A stretch of DNA of 64,000 bases from Cryptomeria japonica (Eukaryota; Streptophyta; Pinopsida; Cupressales; Cupressaceae): contig NC_081405.1 of NCBI RefSeq assembly GCF_030272615.1, positions 21,122,047-21,186,046 on the forward strand. Reading direction: 5' to 3'. Of this stretch, positions 36,845 to 47,252 are shown piece after piece (position 1 is the stretch's first letter; every line of letters starts with the position of its first letter). The notes under the pieces were generated by a model. It saw only the letters and a program-made list of their open reading frames with translations, did no database searches and was not told where the DNA came from. Made by a program: the position numbers and the translations under genes.

Positions 36845-38318
36845 TGATAACTCAATGATGAACGGAGAGTACCAAACCGGTATTGAGAGGGGGGGGGGGG
36901 TGAATCAGTATAGACAAAAACACAATCCAAAACCAGTTTGTCAGTAGACACTATGCTTAGGCATACAAACAGTAACATCGGTCTTGAACAGAGTACAACT
37001 GGTAAAACCCAGAATAACTAAGACAAGCATAAACCGGTTGACACTCATCTTTTCATACAGTCTAATACTTCATTCCATTTCACCCTAGTGCATGAGCAGG
37101 TAATCTATCATCAAAGATATATATATATATAAACAACTAGATCAACATGATTCATCGCTTGACATAAAACAACATAGCATCACATGAAAAAGACATCACA
37201 TATGACACACATATTTTTCACGTGGAAACCCAACTGGGAAAAACCACGGTGGGGATGAATACCCACAAGCTGTTTTTGAACTCTTTAGAAGTTCGCTTTG
37301 TTAGGAGCCTTGTCTGGTTAAAGACTGATACAATAGGTTCTGTTAGGAACTGATCCTGTTAGGGATCACCTGATTAAGGGATGGCTAGAATACCCAGTTA
37401 AGTGTTAAACCCTGTTAAAGGTTACCTTGTTAGAGATTTCAAGAACTCAATGGTTTTGAGTAACCCTGTTAAAGGATTTACAGAAAGTCGGTTAAAGCTA
37501 CCCTGTTAACGGATTTCCTAATTGTTGAAGTGGTTAGAGGTCAATAGGTACTACAATGATCTGGTAACAACACTCAATGCCAATGTAGATCCACTTTAGC
37601 TCCTCTTCACCTTCTGCACTTACACTTTGCATGTATCACTTCTCTCTTCTGGTCTGGCAAGAATCACGTATCTCTTTACTTGGATACACACATACAACTT
37701 TTGCCAACAACCCCAAAAAGAAACACAACATCGACCTTATAGGAAACAGATAGGTCGGTAGCATAAACCCTAAACCCTAAACTTGTTAGGTTAAGGAATT
37801 AAAATGGTTCAATCCTGACCGTTGAGCATATTGTATTAAATGCAACAATCTTGATCCAATCTCAAGACATTCTCCATCATTTATTTTCCAACGATTTCAT
37901 GGCGGTTGATAACCCATCATGCATTATCACCGTTTACAAGCTTCGCACATTCCCTAGGTAGATGGGAACAATCTCCTTCATGCAAGATCCTTCATGCGCA
38001 CAAGGCTGACATGTCAACATGATCTATTCTTCATTACAATGCTAACTCATCACACAAAGTCACCGATTGAGCCACACAGGCTTGAAACACTTAAACCGGA
38101 AACCCTAAAGTTGAGACTACCAACCAATAGTCATACAAAGCTTCCATGTGCTAGTTCCCATAACCTCATTCCAGTTCACCTTAAAAAAAAACACCGCTTC
38201 ACTTTGGCACAAATGCCGGTTCACAGTGTTATACCGGTTCTCTTCTCTTCAGCATATTGACATCAATGACAACATACAATGTCATTATGTCCTTATACCA
38301 GTTCACATAATGCCAACA
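36845..38318 (-). repeat. TE-E 3' LTR (1,474 bp)
   Basis: On the minus strand it starts TGTTGGCATTATG and ends GAGTTATCA. It pairs with 55,030-56,488. It contains a run of Gs near 36,889-36,900 and two CCCTAAA words near 37,766-37,786. Confidence 0.9.
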
Positions 38319-38330
38319 ATCTCCCCCTTT
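38319..38330 (-). promoter_or_regulatory. TE-E polypurine tract
   Basis: The minus strand reads AAAGGGGGAGAT directly before the LTR start TGTTGG, the classic copia arrangement. Confidence 0.85.
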
Positions 38331-38523
38331 GGCATTGATGACAATATACAAAGATATCTCTCTGCTTCAATTCTTCTCCCCCTTTGACAACAATGCCAAA
38401 GTGGAGGCACAAGCTTCCCTGTTCCATTATGCTGCTCCCCCTGAAGAGTAGCATCCTTCAACACATCAATACTGAAGAAAAAATTTGACTATGCAATACT
38501 TGACTGATGTGGAGCATATACCT

Positions 38524-41047
38524 TTAGTTTACTTCTTGAAAGGGAAACACCCCTAATTCACCTCTTAAGTACATAAATGTAGCCTTTGGGAGAGGCTTGG
38601 TGAATATGTCTGCTAATTGCTCCTTACTGGAAACATGTTCCAGTGCAATCTCTTTGTTTTCAACCTTTTCCCTAAAGAAATGATACTTAAGCTCAAAGTG
38701 CTTGGTTCTTGAATGTAAAACCGAATTCTTGGAGATGTTAATTGCACTAGTATTGTCACAAAATATACTTACTAGTTTTGATACAGGAACTTTGAAGCCA
38801 TTTAATACATGCTTCATCCAAATTGTCTGACTGCAGTTCATGAAAGCTACAACATACTCTGCTTCTACTGTAGACTGAGAGATACAACTCCGCTTCTTAC
38901 TCATCCATGAGACCAGTCTACCACCAAGAAAGAATACACCACCAGTTGTGCTCTTCCGGTCATCTACATTACCTGCCCAATCAACATCTATGAATACTTT
39001 CAAGTTGAAGTCCTTGCTATATGGATACCACAATCCATAATCAATAGTTCCATTCAGATACCTAAGAATCTGCTTGACTGCAACCAAGTGGGATTCTCTT
39101 GGGCTTTTCTAGAACCTTGCAGTAATGCCAACTGCATGTGCAATATCTGGTCTGCTATGCACTACATAATGCAACTTACGAATCATTGATTGGTATTCCT
39201 TCTCATCAACCAATGCTGATTCATCCTCTTTGAATAATTTACAACTGGTCACCATCGGTGTACCAGCTGGTTTGCTATCTTCCATGCCAAAGGTATTCAA
39301 CACCTCTTTGACATACTTGGACTGAGTGATAAAGATTCCATCTCTCATCTGCTGGATCTGTAGTCCAATGAAGAACTTAATCTCCCCTATGAGTGACATC
39401 TCAAACTCTTTCTTCATCTCATCTGCAAAATCATGACTCATCTTGTCATATCCACCAAACATAATGTCATCAATAAATACCTCACATATCAGGATCTGAT
39501 CTCCTTCAGACTTCAAGTAGATATTGCTATCTTCACTTGTTCTCTCAAATCCAATCTTCACAAGATGGGAATGTAGACATTCATACCATGCTCTAGGTGC
39601 CTACTTTAGAGCATATAAGGCTTTATGTAGCCTACACACCATGTTACTATCTTCAGATAGGGAAAACCTATCTGGTTTCTCTATATACACTTCCTTTTCA
39701 AGTACACCATTTAGGAATGTAGATTTTACATCCATTTGATATACTTTGAATCCTTTAAAAGATGCATATGCAAGAAGCATACAAACTCCTTCCAATCTGG
39801 CTATAGGAGAAAAGGTTTCTCCATAGTCTTCTCCTTATTCTTGGGCATATCCTTTGCACACCAGTCTAACTTTGTTTCTAATCACTGTGCCATCCTCATT
39901 CAACTTATTTCTGAAAACCCATTTGGTACCAATGACATTTTTATGCTCTGGTCTGGGTACCAAAGACCATGTACCATTTTTCTCTATCTGGTCAAGTTCC
40001 TCTTCCATTGCCTTGATCCATTCTTCATCTTTATGTGCCTCTTTGAATGATTTAGGCTCAAATTCAGAAATCATACATGAGTTTTCTCTGACCTTTCTTC
40101 TTGGAAGGATTCCTGTATGCTTATCTCCTATGATCTGCTTAGGATTATGATTCAGCTTGACATACCGAGGAATGGTCTTGATAGATTCCTCTTGCTTTTC
40201 TTCTTCATCCTCATCTCCATTAGTATCAGCATCTACATCTACCGATGTAGGAACACTATTACTGGTACTTGGTTGACTGACAACCGGTTCCTAGAAGGTT
40301 ACAACCGGTTCATTTACCACTTGCTCACTGCCGGTTTCCTCGGTTTTCTTAGAGGTTTCATCAACTCTTACATTGATGCTTTCCATAATTCTCTGAGTCC
40401 TAATATTGAAGCACTTGAGAGCTTTGCTCTCGGTGGAATACCCTAGGAATATTCCCTCATCACATTTCGCATCAAATTTTCTCTGGTGTTCGCTCCTCTT
40501 GTTGTAACATTTGCTACTAAACACTCTAAAGTAGCTAACCAAAGGTGTCTTATTGGTCCAATACTGATAAGGAGATTTATCCTTACCTTTCTTAATGAGT
40601 ACCCAGTTCATTGTGTAGACTGCAGTGCTCACCGCTTCTCTCCAAAAGGTGTGGGCTACCTTTCCTTGAATCAACATAGTTCTAGCTACTTCAACCACAG
40701 TCCGGTTATCCCTCTTTGCTAGGCCATTCTGCTGTGGAGTCCGGGGGGCAGATAGTTGCCTCTTGATGCCATGTTCTTCACAGTACTTGTTGAATTCACC
40801 GGAAGTGAATTCCCCTCCTTGATCAGTTCTTAGGCACTTGATCCTTTTACCGCTTTCCTTCTCCACTAATGCTCTGAAAGCTTTGAACTTTACAAAAGCT
40901 TCAGACTTATCTTCCAAGAATGTGACCCACATCATTCTTGAGCAGTCATCAGTGAGAATCATGAAGTACCTATCACCCTGCACACTCCTAGTTTTCATAG
41001 GACCACACAAATTAGTATGCACAAGATCAAGCAAATTGTTAGCAGTG
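38524..41047 (-). pseudogene. TE-E copia integrase, RT and RNase H
   Basis: All segments share one frame. The integrase core has HTNLCGPM, where the first catalytic Asp is Asn. It then has RTDQGGEFTSGEF, with the second Asp kept, and TPQQNGLAKRDNRT, where the catalytic Glu is Lys. RT follows with WVFRNKLNEDG, YQMDVKSTFLNG, ALYALK (then a stop) and CEVFIDDIMFGG. RNase H has DVDWAGNVDDRKSTTGG, STVEAEYVA and HVSSKEQLADIFTKPLP. Stops at 40,291, 39,835 (TAA), 39,601 (TAG) and 39,109 (TAG) break it; the TAG stops fit CAG to TAG. The product would be inactive. On the upstream side the frame continues across TE-D. Confidence 0.9.
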
Positions 41048-41052
41048 AAAGG
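41048..41052. repeat. left target duplication of TE-D (AAAGG)
   Basis: AAAGG precedes the LTR at 41,053 and recurs at 53,396-53,400. Confidence 0.95.
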
Positions 41053-42316
41053 TGTAGGTTAGGAAATAGGAAATCATCACAAACAAGATAAACATACTAA
41101 TCATTAGCTCAATCATGAAAGCTTAAATGTAATGATCTATCCTAAACAACACTCAATAGAGACATGAAATAAAAACATTCAAAACTAGAAATTAAGCAAA
41201 CCAAAGGTATGATTTGAATGCTCCTTCATGCGGCTCCATTGTCCTTCTTTCTTCTCCAAATAGTTTTGTTGTGGATCTCACCTACTAGTGCATGATCATG
41301 ATATGAAAGCAAGTAAATAAGATATTGCTCAAGAATACTCGAAGCGTGATTAACTAGAAATTCGATAATCTGATTAGGGGATTTGATTGAAGAAATTCAT
41401 CCAATTTATAGATAAATTAGGGAAATGGATCAAATTAGCATGATTCAATTCAAATAGAAATTGCAAATCAAAAATGTCAATTATGACAATTTATGACAAA
41501 TTATGCACTTTCTATGCAAAATTTGATTGATTGATAATTCATGACAATTTATGACAAATTTCTATGTCAAAAATTGATTGATTGTCAATTATGACAAATT
41601 ATGACAAATTTTTATGTCATTCCCATGAAATTAGGAGAAAAATAGGAGAGAAATGAAATTAGGAATTTAGAAAATAGAAAATTAGAAAATTGATGAAAAT
41701 TAGGAAATAGGTAAATTAATTAATAATTTGTCATTTATTAATTAATTCACAAAAAGAGGAATAATTAGCCAATTAAATGAACATTTAATTGCGATGAGAA
41801 GACTTAGGATAAATAAATAATTTATTAATCCTAGAGAGAGAAATGACAAACAAGGTTAAATGATTAAATCACGAAACCCTAGAAGATGAATTAGAAATGC
41901 AAAGACGACAATTAGGTCTTGACAAAGGATAATTGATATCGATTCGATCATGATTTTGAATTAATAAATGATTTGATTGATAAATGTGCCGAGGAACAAT
42001 GACAAATTGATCCAAATTGACATGATTGAAGAGGACAAGGATCGATGACAAATCGATCGTAAAACGACGAGATTGACAAGTTGATAAGAGATTGACAAGA
42101 TCGACCAAAATCATGATTAAAGATTGTTATCGACAAGACCAAATTCGAAAGCTAGACAAATGAAGAATGCAGAAGAAAGACTCGATGCTCACAAATGATA
42201 AAGACCAAGTGTGTAACATAGGAGAAATGTTAATGCGACGTAAAAACCTAAAATGAGGCAATGCGCAAATGTTAAAGTATGATCCCGCAAGCATTGACCA
42301 TTTTTAGGTGTCTACA
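41053..42316 (-). repeat. TE-D 3' LTR (1,264 bp)
   Basis: The minus strand starts TGTAGACACC and ends CCTAACCTACA. It is nearly identical to 52,132-53,395. The middle is rich in TTTATGACAAATT repeats. Confidence 0.95.
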
Positions 42317-42330
42317 TTTTGCCCCTCTTT
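42317..42330 (-). promoter_or_regulatory. TE-D polypurine tract
   Basis: The minus strand reads AAAGAGGGGCAAAA directly before the LTR start, identical to the TE-B tract. Confidence 0.9.
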
Positions 42331-42844
42331 GAGACAATGCGATTTTAAGTGTTGTTTCAAAGAACAATAATGAAAATGCCCCAGACAATGACAATGACAT
42401 ATGCATGCCCCCTCGAGGAATTGGCCAGAAACATGCAGAAAAGAGGCCAATTGATCGATAAAAATGATAGGATCGAATAGACTGACAATTGGAGATCGGA
42501 TGCATGAAGGACAAGCAATTGAAGATGCAAAAGACCGCGACCAACATAAGATGGAGAGGGTGCACGTCCATCTATGCACTGACAAAGATCTATAAATGAG
42601 ACCAAGAGAGGTGAAAATTGCTCATTTGCACTAGACAAAGAGGAGGATTTGTTGCTCTGGACAAGGACATTTGCAGATAGATGGCGAACATTCCAATGGC
42701 GGATCACCTCAGGGAATGTGTACATACTTACAGATGACTAGATGACGCAGGAGCAGTGGTATGGATCTCAAAAACCCATGTTTTCAATTTCATGAAATTT
42801 GAGTGCTTGCAGGACATTGCGGGGCCCACAGGGGATGCAGAAAA

Positions 42845-42970
42845 GGACTCCTACACTTGTGTAGGGCGAATCCTGTGCTTGTGTAGGGTCTTCTGCACTT
42901 GTGTAGGGAGACACAAGCACAGGTTACCTGACACAGGCACAGGTTTCTTGACACAAGCGCAATTGTGCAA
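42845..42970. repeat. TE-D short-repeat array near the polypurine tract, with a change of orientation
   Basis: Three CTTGTGTAGGG-type units (42,855-42,920) are followed by three ACACAAGCACAGG-type units (42,910-42,965). The second set is close to the reverse complement of the first, so the array can fold back on itself. The same word (ACACAGGCACAGG) recurs near the other end of TE-D at 51,905-52,010. Confidence 0.7.
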
Positions 42971-43191
42971 TGCAAACCCTAATTTTGGTCAAAATGACAT
43001 GCAAATGATCCCGAAAAAGGGGATAAGGGTAAGATAGGTCAGATTAGATGAAAAACACCTTGATTGGACATGAAAATGAGGAAATGCAACCCATAGGAGT
43101 AAAACCCTAAAACTGACAAAATATGCCCCAATTTGTAATGTAGAGTCGACAGTATCTGTTGATCACACGGGAGAACCAACCTGATTGCTTC

Positions 43192-44948
43192 ATGCTACGA
43201 CATAGACTCAAGAGCATAGAGAGAGATACCTTAGCAGGACTTGGGATATACTATGTCACATTCATGCCCAAGATTAGGGCAAACACAAGTCTGCTTACCG
43301 CATTGGCAGAGCGATGGCATTCAGAGACTTCGTCATTCCATCTGGCGACTGGAGAGGCGACGGTGACATTGGAGGATGTATGGCATATCCTTCGCATTCC
43401 GATTCATGGAGAGATGATAGAGTATGACCCAGTGACAGGGAGAGATGTACTGTACAGATTGTTTGAGTGTGATGCAGATGATCTGGATATCGTCGAGAGG
43501 GAGATTGGCTGGGAGACTATGGCATCAGAGTATGATCAATGATATGTGGTGATAGCTGTGGTTATAGCATGCCTACTAGCAGGAGACAGATGAGGACATG
43601 GACTCCCTATTGGATGGGGAAGAGTGCTAGAGCAGATGGCGACAGAGGGGATGGTATACGCATGGGGACCATGTGTACTGGCTATGCTCTATTTTCAGCT
43701 GCATCAGATAGCGTATCGGGGAGTTCAGACATTGAGCTGTGGAGTCACATTGCTACAGGTATGGGCATTTGAGCACATAGCCATATGTCGACCGATTACA
43801 GATAGATAGGTAGTACCACATCGACCATATGTGTATTGCTATGGTGGAGCACTGAGACAGGGTCCGTTTGGATACATACTATATTGGCGACATGAGCTAG
43901 ACAGACTGAGAGAGTTCATATGGAGGCCATATCATGATTGTCCAGGATGGTCAGATGATAGTGAGGAGCTACCATATTGTAGACGGGAGAGGTACCTGAT
44001 TGGGCAACTAGTGAATTGCCAGAGAGTAATTGAGTTGTACCTACCAGAGAGAGTTAGACGACAGTTTGGAGAGAGGCAAGATGTACCTAGGAGGACTGCA
44101 CACTTTGCCCGATCTCACAGAGAGACGAGTCAGTGGGGGAGTATGATTCAGCCACACATAGCATATGCAGACTTTTCACAGCTACAACAGAGATAGTGGG
44201 ATTGGGAATCAGATGTGGTGGACGTTGGGACGATAGAGGAGTATGAGAGGTGGTTTGCATGACGACGGCTAGTGCCATTGACAGATCTGGATATTCTAGT
44301 ACCGAGGCGACAAGAGGACTTCCCACTCACAGGAGAGGAGGAGGGAGATGATAAGGACGAGGAGGATGAGGGTGGGGATGAGGATGATGGAGATGATGAG
44401 GATGGAGATGAGGATGAGGGGGATGACGAGGATGAGCCAGATTTAGGCGAGCATGATGCATTGCAGGACATACCCATAGAGCCGGAGACAACTAGGATAG
44501 AGGAGATGGAGATGTGCAGGGCTACCATAGCGAGTCAGCAGGATCACATTGCAACTTTAGAGAGACAATAGGATCAGTTTAGAGTAGAGATAGCTAGACT
44601 CACACGGCTCGAGATGCAGCAATTGCTCAGGCACATTGAGAGGAATAGAGAGTCACTGAGTACATTGGGTCGATTCGGGATGCTAGTGCACGCGAGATGG
44701 CACAGATGCTGGTAGAGACCGGAGAGGAGATACGCCATTGGAGGACACTATATGAGAGTGCAGTTCCACCAGAGCAGAGAGCTACTTCATATCGGGCACG
44801 ATCGAGGACAGAGAGCAGGGCACGCTCTCGGAGGTCATTGAGCAACATGGGGGTGAGTGGACCTATGAGACCACCACAACTAGGACTAGGAGGGACATCA
44901 TCCGCGAGACATGGCAGGGATGAGGATGACAGAGGGAGCACCCAGTGA
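43192..44948 (+). pseudogene. TE-D antisense PMD gene
   Basis: The PMD reads LTALAERWHSETSSFHLATG, EATVTLEDVWHILRIPIHGE, CGVTLLQVWAFEHIAICRPI, FIWRPYHDCPGWSDDSEELP and YLIGQLVN. After the domain comes a very acidic run (about 44,330-44,460, mostly Asp, Glu and Gly) and a coiled-coil-like C-terminus (MCRATIASQQDHIATLERQ). Stops lie at 43,540, 43,591, 43,807, 44,194, 44,260 and 44,569. A frameshift lies near 44,610, after which VETGEEIRHWRTLYESAVP matches the end of the TE-B copy. The first in-frame ATG is 43,192. It is broken even though its host element is young, so the PMD was probably already decaying in the lineage that amplified. Confidence 0.75.
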
Positions 44949-47252
44949 CAGAGGCACGTGCTCCTTACGATAGACAGTGGACATTATGTAGTTTGACATT
45001 TTGTAGTCAGCCTGCGGGCCATACTTAGGACAGACAGTCCAATTTTGTACTCCGATATTATTTTGACATATGATATGATATGCATCGATATGATGGGATG
45101 CAATGTGTTATGACTTATGTGATTTTCCATGTATGGATGACTTATGTACTGTTGATGTATCATCATGGAACATGTATGAATATTTATTGTTTTTTTTTTT
45201 TATGTGTTTTTGGTGCATTGATAATATGAAATGGATAAGATGCCTAATATGATGCTCGATGTAATGCAAATGTACTAACCAAATGGATGCAGGATGCAAC
45301 ATATGTTTGGGGAAATCAGAGCACTAGACCGAACTGACTATTCGAATGGACAGAAGAAATGTTAGTAAGAAGAAAATGAGACAGAGGACAATTAGAGACG
45401 AAGAAAAACTTGCTTTCAGTAATGCACTTTGTAGGTGAGAACCTTTATTTTTATGTAGCAAAATGGATGCGTAGCATCATGGCATTGAAGGCCAGAGCTG
45501 AAATGTAACCCTTTTTTGCAAAAGACAAACACATCATAGACAAACAACAATCACAACAAAAAAGAAAGGACCATGAACCATCCCAGTCACTCTAAATCAC
45601 TCAGTGACATCATCGAGCAACATAGGAACATGATCGAAGCCAAAGATAAATCAGTAAAAAGATAAGATGCACAAATGCCAACAAATCAAACAAACATCTT
45701 GATCTTCATTGTCAAAAGTTGAAAGTGCTGATAGGACAATCATGCTGTCTAGTTTCAGGACATGCGGTACCCCATCTAAGACAAGACATAGTCTGGTTTC
45801 GAGTATACCACACCCTGTATAAGACCCATGATAGTGTGTCAAGGACGAATGATTTTGAGGCGGATGTTCGATTGAGAAGACAATTGTGATCAGTTTGAAT
45901 GTCTGGTTTGATTGAAAAGTTCATCTGTTTATGCATGATTTCATTAAAGCACAATGTTGGATTGCATGTCGTTGGATGTATGCTCAGTGATTTGTCTTAT
46001 GCACAAAAGGGATCGTTTATTGCAAAATGCGTGTTTTTGGATTTTAATGTTTTGAAAATTTTTTTGTTCATTTTTTCAGGACTTTTTATGACTTTTTAGG
46101 GATTATCTCAGGACGTTTTTCAATTTTTTTGATTTATTTCAGGGCATTTTTCAATTTTTTTTTTTTTTTTTTTAATTATTTCAGGACATTTTTAAATTTT
46201 TTTTTTTGATCTTTTTTCAGGACATTTTAAAAAATTTTATGATCTTTTTTCAGGACATTTTTAAATGTTTTTTGAAGATTTTTTTCAAGACATTTTTCAA
46301 TGTTTATGATTTTTTTGAATTTTGCCCCAGTGTCTAGCAAGGCAAGGAATATGACAGGTGAATAAATAGGCTTGCTGAAATGATGGTGGATAGAGGGAAG
46401 ACAAAGGCCTTTTATTATGGAGACAATACAGATGCAATTTCCAAGGGCTATTGCGTGATGGGACAAGAGACTAGATAGGACAATGTAAAGCAGTGACATG
46501 GCATGAGGGACATGTCAAGAGGTTTTTGAAACCATATTAAAATTTTGCGTCCTTATGTCAAATCAAGATTAAGGAATGAAAAAGAGTGTATGGATAGTGA
46601 TAAGATATGGATAGGATAAGCAAGACCAAGAATGGATAAGGGACATGGACTGAAGGTCGGGATAGGATACGGGATAGTGGCAGAAAGTTGCAATAAGCTA
46701 GGGAATATGGATGAAAGGTTATAATAAGCAAATGGATAAAGACCAAAAGCTATGATAGACTAAAAGCTGCAAATAAGATGCATGATGCTCATGACGATCC
46801 TCAGCCTTGTCAAGATCAAAGGTGGAAAGGGAAATGGACATGAGGGACAATAGGATATGAAGGGTAATGACAGGGGTTCAATAGGATAATGAAGAGCAAT
46901 AGGATATGAAGCAGGAGACCTGCCCCCAAGTGTGGTGTGCAAGAAGTTCATAGATTACGCATGACGCCCGTTTGCCAGGTTTTCATCATGGTACTTGCCC
47001 AAGGCACCTGTTTGCCAGGTTTTCACCAGTGGACGAATTATTTTTCTTTACTTTTTTTTTTTTTTTTTCTTTTCTTTTTATTTTTTTTGTATTTTGACTT
47101 TTTCAATAGAAGATGGACACATGATAGGGGATGGAAGAAGGATTCAAGCATCTTTTTGTTTGGATAGTAGCCTTGAAAAAAAAATGGACCATGACCTTTA
47201 AAAGTATGCTCAAAGACGTTGGTAAGATAAAGACATGGAAAATAATATGAAA
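44949..47252 (-). other. TE-D noncoding tail
   Basis: The stretch between the 938-codon ORF and the antisense PMD has no domain-bearing frame. At 46,930-47,060 it carries two copies of the CCAGGTTTTCACCA-type tail motif shared with TE-B and TE-C. A T-rich array at 46,060-46,320 is listed separately. From 45,050 to 45,300 it has the ATATGATGCAATG words also seen in the TE-B tail. Confidence 0.6.
46060..46320. repeat. T-rich array of about eight TTTCAGGACATTTTT units
   Basis: Units near 46,074, 46,110, 46,138, 46,180, 46,214, 46,247 and 46,283 share the core TTTCAGGACATTTTT with variable T-runs between them; spacing is about 30-40 bp. It lies in the TE-D tail. Confidence 0.7.

Noticed and set aside
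36888-36900. Run of Gs in the TE-E LTR as an assembly artefact
   Set aside because: The other TE-E LTR and the solo LTR at 62,458 have a similar G-run at the same position, so it is a real feature.
37766-37786. Two CCCTAAA words resembling plant telomere repeat
   Set aside because: Only two units, located inside the TE-E LTR; the other LTR has a mutated version at the same place.
41869-42142. Small frames repeated in both TE-D LTRs (also 52,948-53,287)
   Set aside because: Located in LTR U3-type sequence, overlapping in two frames; chance frames in duplicated noncoding DNA.
44148-44528. Minus-strand poly-Ser frame
   Set aside because: Reverse reading of the Asp/Glu-rich run of the TE-D PMD.
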